Positions 49,051 through 57,657 are shown, numbered from the stretch's first letter. The stretch is 64,000 nucleotides of DNA from Vibrio algarum (GCF_028204155.1 NZ_JAQLOI010000001.1:620001-684000), one strand, 5' to 3'. Numbers and translations: made by a program. Notes: generated from the letters alone by a model not told the origin.

Positions 49051-49178
49051 TTTGTTGAAATTGAATGGAAAAATTACACCATTAGCATAGCCTTAAAAAA
49101 AGATCTTTTTTGTGGGAACATTTTAGAAAAAGCTCGGTCTTAATAAGTACCACTGCTTTTTCTTAGAAGAATATCTAA

Positions 49179-49216
49179 GAAAGCCCCTATCCGGATTGGA
49201 TTAGGGGCTTTTTTCT
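49179..49216 (+). terminator. argH terminator
   Basis: AAGCCCCTATCC and GGATTAGGGGCTT pair nearly perfectly, then a T tract. It closes the arginine operon. Confidence 0.9.
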
Positions 49217-49257
49217 TTTTATAAGACAATTTCACTGTACACAAAAATTTCAAAAAA

Positions 49258-49296
49258 CCTTCACCTAACCGTTATCCCCTGTCACATATCTATCGC
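49258..49296 (+). promoter_or_regulatory. Possible PHO box upstream of the alkaline phosphatase gene
   Basis: CTGTCAC-ATAT-CTATCGC at 49279-49296 follows the PhoB pattern of two 7-mers (CTGTCAT-like) spaced by four AT bases. A degenerate unit, CCTTCAC, lies two turns upstream. It sits about 65 bp before the start, as expected for PhoB. Confidence 0.6.
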
Positions 49297-49359
49297 TAGC
49301 CTATTTAGTTGTTAAACATACACGTAGAAAATCATTTAATACTAAATCGGAGAAACCTT

Positions 49360-50844
49360 GTGAAGGGACATCATTTAGCTCTAGCTATCAGTGGTTTATT
49401 AGTCGGATTAACAGGCTGTAGCAATACGGAATCAAGTATTTCAACGGCCGTTGAAGTACCACAGCAGAACGATGCATGGTATACAGAAGCACAGGCCGCA
49501 ATTGCAAAAGCAAAGGTCAATATGCCAATCGATAAGCCGGCAAAAAACGTTATCTTGTTCGTTGGAGATGGCATGAGTGTTGGCACCATTACGGCTGGTC
49601 GTATTTTTGAAGGCCAACGTCGTGGTTTACTTGGTGAAGAGTACAGTTTGGCAATGGAGAGCCTGCCGCATGCGGCACTAGTAAAGACTTATAACACCGA
49701 TATGCAGATACCTGATTCTGCAGGCACTGCCTCTGCCATGGTTTCTGGTGTGAAGACTAAAGCGGGAACTATCTCAATCAATGACAACGTGCAACGTGGT
49801 TTTTGTAACACCGCTTTAGGTAATGAAACGACAACGGCATGGGAGCTAGCGGCTGAACGTGGTATGTCGGTGGGAGTTGTGAGTACCGCTCGTTTAACTC
49901 ATGCGACACCCGCCGTAACCTATGCACACAGTGCAGATAGGAACTGGGAACATGACTTACCTAATATTGCAAAGAATCAAGGTTGTGTTGATATTGCTAC
50001 TCAGTTCGTAAGCTTCGACAAAGGTAATGGTATTCAGGTTGCTTTTGGTGGTGGGCGTCGAGAATTTTTGCCAGTAGAAGTGATTGATCCTGAAGGAAAG
50101 AAAGGTAAGCGCAAAGATGGTCGTAATTTAATTGAAGAGTGGCAGGCGAAATACCCAGAAGGTCAATACGTTTATGATCAGGCCGGTTTCGACAATCTTG
50201 ATGACAACACAACTCGAGCATTTGGCTTATTTGAAAGCAGCCATATGAAATATGAAGCGGATCGTCGTGGTGATGAACCTTCTCTGGCTGAAATGACTAC
50301 CAAGGCAATTGATATTCTTTCAAAGAATGAAGAAGGCTATGTATTGATGGTAGAAGCTGGGCGCATCGATCATGCTCATCATGAAGGGAATGCAAAACGA
50401 GCCTTAGAAGATACCATTGCTTATGATGATGCAATTAGAGCGGCACTTGAAAATACCAACCTAGAAGACACGTTAATTATAGTAACGGCTGATCACGCTC
50501 ATACCCTTGTTATGAATGGTTATTCGACCCGTGGCAACAATATACTTGGGTTGTCTAAATCTAAAGGTAAATTCAGTCAAGATGAGTTTGGTAAAAAGTA
50601 CACCACACTTACTTATGGAAATGGCCCAGGGGCGGTTAAAACAGAGCGTTCTGATTTAACTGAACAGGAAGTATTGGCATTAGACTATAAACAGCAATCT
50701 CTTGTTCGTTTGAGTTCGGAAACCCATTCTGGTGAAGATGTAGCAGTCTTCGCTAGAGGTCCTCAAGCGTATCTTTTTCAAGGGGTCGTGGAGCAAAATT
50801 ATCTATATCATGTTATGAATGAAGCATTAAGTCTTTCTAAATAA
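49360..50844 (+). CDS. Alkaline phosphatase, lipoprotein form (PhoA family)
   Basis: About 494 residues from GTG 49360, which has CGGAGA upstream and gives a lipoprotein signal with lipobox LTGC (Cys about 20). ATG 49309 would add 17 unlikely residues. Metal site in FVGDGMSVGTITAGRI, nucleophile Ser in PDSAGTASAMVSG, further ligands in MVEAGRIDHAHH and TADHAHT, and His in THSGEDVAVFARGP. It hydrolyses phosphomonoesters at the cell surface or in the periplasm, anchored by lipid. Likely induced by phosphate shortage. Confidence 0.9.
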   Translation: MKGHHLALAISGLLVGLTGCSNTESSISTAVEVPQQNDAWYTEAQAAIAKAKVNMPIDKPAKNVILFVGDGMSVGTITAGRIFEGQRRGLLGEEYSLAMESLPHAALVKTYNTDMQIPDSAGTASAMVSGVKTKAGTISINDNVQRGFCNTALGNETTTAWELAAERGMSVGVVSTARLTHATPAVTYAHSADRNWEHDLPNIAKNQGCVDIATQFVSFDKGNGIQVAFGGGRREFLPVEVIDPEGKKGKRKDGRNLIEEWQAKYPEGQYVYDQAGFDNLDDNTTRAFGLFESSHMKYEADRRGDEPSLAEMTTKAIDILSKNEEGYVLMVEAGRIDHAHHEGNAKRALEDTIAYDDAIRAALENTNLEDTLIIVTADHAHTLVMNGYSTRGNNILGLSKSKGKFSQDEFGKKYTTLTYGNGPGAVKTERSDLTEQEVLALDYKQQSLVRLSSETHSGEDVAVFARGPQAYLFQGVVEQNYLYHVMNEALSLSK

Positions 50845-50861
50845 AATGAATTTAAATTTAA

Positions 50862-51152
50862 TTATCGAACTGTAAAACACGAGATAAAATTAAGCCTTCT
50901 ATTATTTAGGGGGCTTTTTTTCTGCATAGGAAAAACAACGAATTTAAACCAAAGGTGCAAAAATAGAAGAAAATTAAATCCGAACCCAGCGATGATTAAC
51001 GCGATAGATTCAACACTTTTAAAGTCATCTCGAAAGGCAAACCACCAAATAACCCAACAGAGCACAGAAAGAACCGTTAATTGATCCATGCATCGTTTGC
51101 AACGGCCGATTTTTTTCCAGAACCAATTTTCCTTACAATACTTACAGGCCAT
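50862..51152 (-). CDS. DUF3624 family protein, C-terminus probably extended by a frameshift
   Basis: 96 residues as read. N-terminal CKYCKENWFWKKIGRCKRCM has two CxxC pairs of a possible zinc ribbon, then two membrane segments (about 24-40 and 48-68). The frame runs on through a terminator-like region, ending NNRRLNFISCFTVR. One more base in the 7-base run at 50915-50921 would give QKKKPPK and a stop at 50902, about 83 residues, nearer the family length I expect. Function unknown. Divergent from groES. Confidence 0.78.
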   Translation of the reverse strand: MACKYCKENWFWKKIGRCKRCMDQLTVLSVLCWVIWWFAFRDDFKSVESIALIIAGFGFNFLLFLHLWFKFVVFPMQKKSPLNNRRLNFISCFTVR

Positions 51153-51306
51153 TATTCGCTACCAGTTAAACACCTAGCTTGATTTTGAACTAGTCTTGAA
51201 AACAGTGCAATTATTACCTCCGATCTGATAAAAGTAGGCTTTTATTCAAAAAAAACGTGATTAAATCAAAAAATATGACTTCATCCGTAAAAAATTTGTT
51301 TTTCCC

Positions 51307-51335
51307 CTTGGGATCTTAACTCTTGTCCCCCACAT
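51307..51335 (+). promoter_or_regulatory. Sigma-32 promoter of groESL
   Basis: CTTGGGA, a 13-base spacer, then CCCCCACAT, close to the RpoH consensus CTTGAAA-N11-16-CCCCATNT. It ends 70 bp before groES ATG. No CIRCE element (TTAGCACTC-N9-GAGTGCTAA) is seen. Confidence 0.8.
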
Positions 51336-51404
51336 ATCTTTCACGCGCTGATAATTCAGCACTAAATTACATTAATGGAAACAACAATCAGGAGAGACGA
51401 CCCG

Positions 51405-51695
51405 ATGAATATTCGTCCTTTACACGACCGTGTTATCGTTGAGCGCAAAGAAGTTGAATCAAAATCTGCAGGTGGCATTGTGCTAACAGGATCTGCGGCA
51501 GAAAAATCTACTCGCGGTACAGTTCTAGCTGTAGGCAAAGGTCGTATTTTAGAAAACGGTACTGTTCAACCTTTGGACGTTAAAGTTGGTGATACGGTTA
51601 TTTTCGCAGAAGGCTACGGCACTAAAACTGAGAAAATTGACGGTAAAGAAGTATTGATCATGTCTGAAAATGACATCATGGCTATTGTTGAATAA
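51405..51695 (+). CDS. groES: Co-chaperonin GroES
   Basis: 96 residues from ATG 51405 (MNIRPLHDRVIVERKEVESK); the upstream ATG at 51375 would add ten non-family residues and sits before the SD CAGGAGAG. The mobile loop SAGGIVLTGSAAEKSTRG is present. Ring cap for GroEL. First gene of groESL. Confidence 0.97.
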   Translation: MNIRPLHDRVIVERKEVESKSAGGIVLTGSAAEKSTRGTVLAVGKGRILENGTVQPLDVKVGDTVIFAEGYGTKTEKIDGKEVLIMSENDIMAIVE

Positions 51696-51765
51696 GCAAG
51701 CGTTGAGTAATTCACTCTTAAACGACAAGCAATATAAAAATAGAATTTAGGAAAGGATATTAAAG

Positions 51766-53412
51766 ATGGCTGCTAAAGACGTAAAATTTGGTAACGACGC
51801 ACGAATCAAGATGCTAGAAGGTGTTAACGTTCTGGCTGACGCAGTAAAAGTAACACTAGGGCCAAAAGGTCGTAACGTAGTACTAGACAAATCTTTTGGT
51901 GCACCAACGATTACTAAAGATGGTGTATCTGTCGCGCGTGAGATTGAGCTTGAAGACAAGTTTCAGAACATGGGCGCGCAAATGGTTAAAGAAGTCGCGT
52001 CGCAAGCAAATGATGCCGCTGGTGACGGTACAACAACCGCAACAGTGTTAGCACAATCAATCATTACTGAAGGCCTAAAAGCGGTTGCTGCGGGCATGAA
52101 CCCAATGGACCTGAAGCGTGGCATCGATAAAGCTGTTATTGCGGCAGTAGAAGAACTTAAAGGCCTATCGGTTCCTTGTGCCGATACGAAAGCTATCGCA
52201 CAGGTAGGTACAATCTCTGCAAACTCTGATGATACTGTTGGTAACATCATTGCTGAAGCAATGGAAAAAGTAGGCCGTGACGGTGTTATTACGGTTGAAG
52301 AAGGTCAAGCTCTTCAAGATGAGCTAGATGTAGTAGAAGGAATGCAGTTTGATCGCGGTTACCTTTCTCCATATTTCATCACAAATCAAGAAGCTGGTGC
52401 GGTTGAACTAGAGAACCCGTTCATTCTTCTTATCGATAAAAAAGTATCAAATATCCGTGAGCTTTTGACCACACTAGAAGCGGTAGCAAAAGCGTCTCGT
52501 CCACTTCTTATTATTGCTGAAGATGTAGAAGGCGAAGCTCTAGCAACACTTGTTGTAAACAACATGCGTGGCATCGTTAAAGCTGCAGCAGTAAAAGCAC
52601 CTGGGTTTGGTGATCGTCGTAAGTCTATGCTGCAAGATATCGCTGTACTGACTTCTGGTACGGTTATCTCTGAAGAGATTGGTCTAGAGTTAGAAAAAGT
52701 GACTCTAGAAGATTTAGGTCAAGCTAAGCGCATTATCATCACTAAAGAAAATACGACTATTATCGATGGTCTTGGTGAAGAAACGATGATTCAAGGTCGT
52801 GTATCTCAAATTCGTCAACAAATCGAAGAAGCAACATCAGATTACGACAAAGAGAAACTACAAGAGCGCGTAGCTAAGTTAGCTGGCGGTGTTGCAGTAA
52901 TCAAAGTTGGTGCTGCTACTGAAGTAGAGATGAAAGAGAAGAAAGACCGCGTTGAAGATGCACTTCACGCTACTCGCGCAGCCGTTGAAGAAGGCGTTGT
53001 TGCTGGTGGTGGTGTTGCACTTATCCGCGCAGCATCTAAAGTTGTTGGTCTTGAAGGTTCTAACGAAGAGCAAAACGTAGGTATTCGCGTTGCACTTCGT
53101 GCTATGGAAGCGCCATTACGTCAAATCGTAGAAAATGCGGGTGAAGAAGATTCAGTTGTTGCGAATAACGTTAAAGCTGGTGAAGGTAGCTATGGCTATA
53201 ACGCAGCGACAGGCGAATACGGTGATATGATTGCAATGGGTATCCTAGACCCAACAAAAGTAACTCGTAGCGCGCTACAATTCGCAGCATCAGTTGCAGG
53301 TCTTATGATCACAACCGAAGCTATGATTACTGATTTACCAGCTAAAGACGCACCAGGCATGCCAGATATGGGTGGCATGGGTGGTATGGGTGGCATGCCG
53401 GGCATGATGTAG
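51766..53412 (+). CDS. groEL: Chaperonin GroEL
   Basis: 548 residues, full length. ATP site VTLGPKGRNVVLD and DGTTTATVLAQ, the catalytic Asp in NDAAGDGTTT and the GGM-rich tail (GMPDMGGMGGMGG). Folds proteins in a double heptamer with GroES. It is 70 bp after groES with a good SD. The group II intron lies downstream and does not break it. Confidence 0.98.
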   Translation: MAAKDVKFGNDARIKMLEGVNVLADAVKVTLGPKGRNVVLDKSFGAPTITKDGVSVAREIELEDKFQNMGAQMVKEVASQANDAAGDGTTTATVLAQSIITEGLKAVAAGMNPMDLKRGIDKAVIAAVEELKGLSVPCADTKAIAQVGTISANSDDTVGNIIAEAMEKVGRDGVITVEEGQALQDELDVVEGMQFDRGYLSPYFITNQEAGAVELENPFILLIDKKVSNIRELLTTLEAVAKASRPLLIIAEDVEGEALATLVVNNMRGIVKAAAVKAPGFGDRRKSMLQDIAVLTSGTVISEEIGLELEKVTLEDLGQAKRIIITKENTTIIDGLGEETMIQGRVSQIRQQIEEATSDYDKEKLQERVAKLAGGVAVIKVGAATEVEMKEKKDRVEDALHATRAAVEEGVVAGGGVALIRAASKVVGLEGSNEEQNVGIRVALRAMEAPLRQIVENAGEEDSVVANNVKAGEGSYGYNAATGEYGDMIAMGILDPTKVTRSALQFAASVAGLMITTEAMITDLPAKDAPGMPDMGGMGGMGGMPGMM

Positions 53413-53522
53413 CGCGACAAGTGTCGCGTTAACTAGAGAGGGTAATTAATTACCCTCTTGACCAACTATTCCAAATATGGGATAGTTGGTACTCCTTAAG
53501 ATCGAACCTAACAATAGTTAGG
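53413..53522 (+). terminator. groEL downstream region with four consecutive hairpins
   Basis: Four inverted repeats in a row: CGCGACA/TGTCGCG (53413-53428), the perfect palindrome GAGGGTAATTAATTACCCTC (53438-53457), ACCAACTAT...ATAGTTGGT (53461-53490), and CCTAAC-AATA-GTTAGG (53507-53522). The second is the likeliest groESL terminator. The others may be processing or mobile remnants. Confidence 0.6.
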
Positions 53523-53923
53523 ATAGGAAGCCCAATAGGGTAAAGGTCTGCCCACCGAAAGGAATGTAACAATTTCAAATCTAGCTAAACGGTATTTTTA
53601 ATACTGTTTTTCACGCTGATACAAACAATATATGTATATTTTGCCGACTTTCCCTCAAGAGATTAGCTATCTCAATAATGGAATGTTCCTGCAAGTTTTT
53701 ATGCATCTTACTATTTAGCACTATCTTCTCTGAACTGAGTTCAAAGAGCGCCTATTCCTGTGTTTTGCACTCGAATTGCGTTGTGTTTTATACCGCAAGG
53801 AATTTTACATTTTCATTTCTAAGTAATAGTGATGCCACTCCAGTAGCACGACTATTTCTTACCTCAAACTAGTTAACGTGACTTAAGCTCTTGTTTGTAT
53901 TGTTTTACGCGCACTGTCTAACC
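53523..53923. other. Unassigned 400-bp stretch between groEL and the intron
   Basis: AT-rich, with no gene I can support. A 64-codon frame (53678-53872) has no good ribosome binding site and no recognised family. It may be ordinary 5' flank or the remnant of an older insertion. Confidence 0.4.
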
Positions 53924-54577
53924 GTGTAGATAAAACCAACTCTGTAGCGGGTTGTAGCCTAGGGATACTGCGTGTCTGGTAACGGACGGGTGGGAAGCTT
54001 CCTAACAATGTACTCCCCGCTTTGGGCATGGTTTTGCGTGAGCAATACTGTGGATTTTCGTAATGACTATGAAATGAGAGGCTAGGCTTAGCTGTATGGT
54101 TAACATATGTGAACTGCTGATAAACGACGTGAGCCTGAAATAGCGAAATGTCATTGCTACGCTATGACCAAAAGGTACGTGGATAGGTTTCTCTTTTACA
54201 TCTAGGGAAACGCTACCGTTAATGCCACCGTTGAATAGGCAGAACCTAACCAGCTGTGTACAAGCATGGGAACTTGGTAAGCCCGATAATCTGCCTTATA
54301 GGCAGGGGAACCGTAAGGTGAACTGTTGGATTAGCGGGTATAGGATCGATGGAAAAAGCGAATGTCTGATGGTAATAGTCGGGATAGGGACAGCTGTTCT
54401 AACGTGAAAGCGTGCCCACTTCCATTGAGGTCTTTAATCGCAAAACCATTTGCAAAGCTAAAGGGCTAATTCTAAGAAATTAGCATTATGTACTACTCCC
54501 CATAGGGTGAAGATCTTTCACCTTATGGGTGAGATATCTTTGCTGTTTGTGGAGAAATACTTCCAGAGGATAGCAAG

Positions 54578-56236
54578 ATGAGTACAACGACAGGCGTACC
54601 TGCATTCTCGCGCTCTAATGAGAGTTGGCATTCCATTGATTGGGAAGCCTGCCACATTTCGGTGAAGAGGCTGCAAACGCGAATTGCGAAAGCAACAATA
54701 GAAACTGATTGGCGACAAGTAAAGAAGCTACAACGTATGTTGGTACGCTCCTTTTCAGCCAAAGCATTAGCGGTTCGAAAGGTAACTGAGAACCGAGGGA
54801 AGAACACCGCTGGAGTTGATAAGGTAACTTGGAATACACCAGTTAAGAAATGGGATGCTATCAATGAATTGAAGCGCAAAGGCTACAAGCCCAAACCGCT
54901 GAGACGAGTTTACATTCCGAAATCAAATGGCAAATTGCGTCCACTAGGGATTCCGACAATGAAGGATAGAGCTATGCAGGCTTTATACCTTCTGGCTCTT
55001 GAGCCTGTGTCAGAAACCAAAGCAGATCGTAATAGTTATGGATTTCGCCCCAATCGAAGTACAGCTGATGCCATAGAGCAATGCTTTGTGAACCTCAGCC
55101 GGAAAAACAGCGCCCAATGGGTGTTGGAAGGGGATATCAAAGGGTGTTTTGACAATATCAGCCATGACTGGTTAATTAATAATGTCCATATGGACAAAAC
55201 GGTGCTCAGGAAGTGGCTCAAAGCTGGGTATATGGAAAGCGGGAAATTGAATCCTACGGAGGCAGGAACACCACAAGGAGGGATAATTTCTCCGGTGCTT
55301 GCTAATTTGGCTTTAGATGGTCTGGAATCGGTGCTTGAATCCCATTTTGGGAAGAAGAACACCAAAGCTAGTTACAAGACTAAGGTCAACTATGTGCGTT
55401 ATGCGGATGATTTCATTATCACTGGTATTTCGAAAGAACTGCTCGAAGATGAAGTATTACCATTAGTGAAAGCCTTCATGGCTGAGCGAGGGCTGAAACT
55501 GTCAGAGTCTAAGACGCTGATAACACATATAGATAAAGGATTTGATTTTCTGGGGCAGAACTTACGCAAGTACAAAGGCAAGATGTTAATCATGCCGGCG
55601 AAGAAAAGCGTTAAGCAACTGCTTTCGAACGTGAAAGCTTATTTGGATTCACACAAAACAGCTTCGGCTGCGGCAGTGATATCTAAACTGAATCCGATGA
55701 TTCGGGGATGGTGTAACTACCACCGACACATCTGTTCAGATAGAGCCTTCAAGTACGTGGACTATCGTATTTGGCAAATGCTCTGGAAGTGGTGCAGACG
55801 TATCCATAAAAACCGCCGTAAACGCTGGATTAGAGCTAAATACTTTAAAACAGTGGATAAGCGAAATTGGGTATTTAGTGCACCAAGAAAAGGAGAGGAT
55901 GGATACTATCGATTAGCATATGCTTCGAGAGTTGATATCGTAAGACATGTAAAAATCAGGGCTAGGGCGAATTGTTACCTACCGGAAGATGAACAGTATT
56001 TCGAAACCTTTAAGGTCAGGAAGCTGAAATCTTCGTTAGCAGGAAACATGAAGCTATGGGCATTGGCGAAACGTCAGGACTATAAATGTGCTGTTTGTAA
56101 TCAGGTCTTTAAGACTGAGGACGAATGGGATGTTCACCATATTATTCGTAGAGTAGATGGGGGTTCTGATAAACAGTCAAACCTGACGTTGCTTCATATG
56201 AATTGTCACAAGCAAATTCATAGTAATTGCGGTTGA
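54578..56236 (+). CDS. ltrA: Group II intron reverse transcriptase / maturase with HNH endonuclease
   Basis: 552 residues: RT blocks (GIPTMKDRAMQAL, SYGFRPNRSTADAI, GDIKGCFDNI, GTPQGGIISPVLANLAL, catalytic YADD near 273), maturase domain X (about 335-430; NPMIRGWCNYHR), and a C-terminal DNA-binding and HNH domain (about 490-550) with CAVC, DVHHIIRRVDGG and HMNCHKQIH. It helps the intron splice and retro-home. All catalytic residues are present and the frame is intact, so the element may be active. AGAGGATAGCAAG gives the SD. Closest to CL1-type maturases by motif reading only. Confidence 0.95.
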   Translation: MSTTTGVPAFSRSNESWHSIDWEACHISVKRLQTRIAKATIETDWRQVKKLQRMLVRSFSAKALAVRKVTENRGKNTAGVDKVTWNTPVKKWDAINELKRKGYKPKPLRRVYIPKSNGKLRPLGIPTMKDRAMQALYLLALEPVSETKADRNSYGFRPNRSTADAIEQCFVNLSRKNSAQWVLEGDIKGCFDNISHDWLINNVHMDKTVLRKWLKAGYMESGKLNPTEAGTPQGGIISPVLANLALDGLESVLESHFGKKNTKASYKTKVNYVRYADDFIITGISKELLEDEVLPLVKAFMAERGLKLSESKTLITHIDKGFDFLGQNLRKYKGKMLIMPAKKSVKQLLSNVKAYLDSHKTASAAAVISKLNPMIRGWCNYHRHICSDRAFKYVDYRIWQMLWKWCRRIHKNRRKRWIRAKYFKTVDKRNWVFSAPRKGEDGYYRLAYASRVDIVRHVKIRARANCYLPEDEQYFETFKVRKLKSSLAGNMKLWALAKRQDYKCAVCNQVFKTEDEWDVHHIIRRVDGGSDKQSNLTLLHMNCHKQIHSNCG

Positions 56237-56626
56237 ATTTTATTCAATCGACCGCATATAGAAAGAGTGGGCAATCAACCCCGTTGTCGCTGATGATAAG
56301 GTGGCTCAAAGGTTTTGATAGTGTCTATTGTGTACCGGGTGCAAAACTAGTCCCACCTAAAAGGTCCCTAGGAGGTTAGTGGAACCTTAACCGCTAGACG
56401 AAGCTACCATTTGGCGCTCTCGTCGCGTGTTCGTCATCACGCTAAAAAGACGTGGGCTGCGTGCTGTAAGCAGTACAAAATAACAGTATCGGTATACACA
56501 ATTGGTGCAGTCATTATCTGCTGTAGGAATATGATCTAGACATTGAACTACAAACCGCCGGGCAGGGCGGTATATAAATCCTGGATTTAACGTCTAGGCG
56601 CCTAGATCTTATTGAAGGCTATCGCC

Positions 56627-56728
56627 ATGAAATTTGATCTACGGGTATCAGTTATTTTTAACGTTTCGAATGTAATCTATGCCTTAACGGGCTTATTGCT
56701 TGCTTTGAATCAATTAGGATGGCTGTGA
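56627..56728 (+). CDS. Small single-pass membrane peptide inside the intron (candidate)
   Basis: 33 codons: start MKFDLRVSVIF, a hydrophobic stretch over about residues 7-27 with VIYALTGLLLALN, and end QLGWL. GAAGG lies 8 nt before the ATG, a good ribosome binding site. A strong UUCG hairpin follows six bases after the stop. Too short for routine gene calling and matching nothing I know. It may be a real small protein carried by the intron or a chance ORF; the SD, hydrophobic profile and hairpin favour the first, weakly. Confidence 0.4.
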   Translation: MKFDLRVSVIFNVSNVIYALTGLLLALNQLGWL

Positions 56729-56732
56729 TCCC

Positions 56733-56760
56733 TGCTGAACTTACTTCGGTAAGTTCGGCA
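56733..56760 (+). terminator. UUCG hairpin after the small intron ORF
   Basis: TGCTGAACTTAC and GTAAGTTCGGCA form a 12-bp stem (one G-U pair) closed by a TTCG tetraloop; CTCTTTCT follows. It could end a transcript of the small ORF or be a structural stem of domain IV. Confidence 0.5.
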
Positions 56761-56805
56761 CTCTTTCTAGCTGGCTTGCTTTTTGGAGTAGGCTTATAAA
56801 GGCTT

Positions 56806-56879
56806 GAGCCGTGTGCGGGGAAACTCGCACGCACGGTTCTTAGGGAGGGGTAGTCAGTAATGGCTGCTCCTTACCCGCC
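56806..56879 (+). ncRNA. Group II intron domains V and VI
   Basis: Domain V is 34 nt: GAGCCGTGTGCGGG, a GAAA loop, CTCGCACGCACGGTTC, with the catalytic AGC triad at 56807-56809. Domain VI is a 10-bp stem (56847-56856 with 56861-56870) closed by a GTAA loop and an outer GGG/CCC pairing. The unpaired A at 56873, seven bases from the proposed 3' end, is the likely branch point. Confidence 0.9.
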
Positions 56880-57118
56880 AAAAAGATTTAGCCTCTCACC
56901 ACTGACTTGATAGCGGCATTGAATGTGCTCATGTACGGATGTACATTTAGCGCATTCGCCTTGTTCTAAAGTCACTCAGTAAAGAGAATTCTAAACCTAA
57001 TTGTTATTGGAAACCGAAGTGTACAGACGCTTCGGTTTTTTTGTGCGTGTAGTAAATAGTGGAATTACTAGTTAGGCTTATGAAGTATGCTATCTAATTA
57101 AAAAGGAAAAGAGATTAA
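56880..57118 (+). other. 3' flank of the intron and GNAT promoter region
   Basis: About 240 bp without a gene. AAACCGAAGTGT and ACGCTTCGGTTT (57013-57044) form a strong terminator followed by T7, which would stop transcription from groESL or the intron before the GNAT gene. Confidence 0.6.
57013..57044 (+). terminator. Terminator downstream of the intron
   Basis: AAACCGAAGTGT and ACGCTTCGGTTT pair over 12 bp (one G-T) around ACAG, with a T7 tract following. Confidence 0.85.
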
Positions 57119-57604
57119 GTGAAATCAGTCATCCGTATACGTGCTTACACGTCTGAGGACGCCAGAGAATTGAAAACGCTATTTTTTGATACTGTGCATA
57201 ATGTTAATAAGAGAGACTACTCAGAAAGCCAAATAAAGGCTTGGGCATCTGAAGAGATTACCTATGAGTCTTGGCGTGTTCTTATGGAAAAACTGACGCC
57301 TTTTGTTGCAGAGATAGATAACAAAATTGTCGGCTATGCTGATCTTCAGCCTGATGGCTTGATTGACCATTTCTATGTAGGACATCAATATCAAAAGCGA
57401 GGTGTGGCTGGTGCATTAATGCAGCGTATTTATCAACAGAGTAATCAGAACAATCTATCGCGTATTTATTCTCATGTCAGCGTTACGGCGAAGCCTTTTT
57501 TTGAACATTGTGGTTTTAAGGTAATAGAGGAACAACAAGTAGATATTAGAGGGCAGCAGTTGACTAATTTTGTGATGGAACTGACGACTTTAAAGATGTT
57601 GTAG
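57119..57604 (+). CDS. GNAT-family N-acetyltransferase
   Basis: 161 residues from a GTG start with AAAAGGAAAAG upstream. The acetyl-CoA loop appears as HQYQKRGVAGALMQRIY, and the C-terminal strand SHVSVTAKPFFEHCGFKVIEEQ is typical of GNAT enzymes. Closest in feel to YafP/ElaA-type acetyltransferases, but the substrate is unknown. Faces crp, sharing a bidirectional terminator. Confidence 0.85.
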   Translation: MKSVIRIRAYTSEDARELKTLFFDTVHNVNKRDYSESQIKAWASEEITYESWRVLMEKLTPFVAEIDNKIVGYADLQPDGLIDHFYVGHQYQKRGVAGALMQRIYQQSNQNNLSRIYSHVSVTAKPFFEHCGFKVIEEQQVDIRGQQLTNFVMELTTLKML

Positions 57605-57610
57605 AGATAA

Positions 57611-57636
57611 AAAAAGCAGCGTAAACGCTGCTTTTT
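57611..57636. terminator. Bidirectional terminator between GNAT gene and crp
   Basis: AAAAAGCAGCGT and ACGCTGCTTTTT, a 12-bp perfect stem around AA. Confidence 0.92.
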
Positions 57637-57657
57637 AATCATGTTATAACGGTGTTA

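Larger units (their letters stand above)
56237..56805 (+). other. Long domain IV segment between maturase ORF and domain V
   Basis: 569 nt, against usually well under 200 between ORF and domain V. It holds a CCACCTAA...TTAGTGG imperfect pairing near 56350-56385, the hairpin ACCGCC-GGGCAG-GGCGGT near 56558-56575, the 14-bp palindrome TCTAGGCGCCTAGA (56593-56606), a small ORF (56627-56728) and a UUCG hairpin (56733-56760). No similarity to a known element is recognised. Confidence 0.6.
53924..56879 (+). mobile_element. Group II intron, chloroplast-like (CL) class, about 3 kb
   Basis: A retroelement made of a structured RNA with an ORF in domain IV. The 3' end is secure: a 34-nt domain V at 56806-56839 and a domain VI hairpin ending near 56879. 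Domain I text (GGGTGGGAAGCTTCCTAAC, then TCCCCGCTTTGGGCATGG) fits CL introns. The 5' end is tentative: GTGTAGAT at 53924, which can pair with ATCTA further in, or GTGACTT at 53878. It sits in the groEL downstream region, on the same strand as groEL, so it probably does little harm. The distance between ORF end and domain V (569 nt) is unusually long. Confidence 0.88.

Noticed and set aside
51153..51404. CIRCE/HrcA operator before groES
   Set aside because: No TTAGCACTC-N9-GAGTGCTAA inverted repeat; the sigma-32 promoter explains heat control.
53678..53872. 64-codon ORF between groEL and the intron
   Set aside because: No ribosome binding site, odd composition (many Ser, Cys and Phe), no family recognised; likely chance.
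53580..53880. Superintegron attC (VCR) site
   Set aside because: CCCTCAAGAG resembles part of a VCR arm, but the paired arm and core sites are missing.
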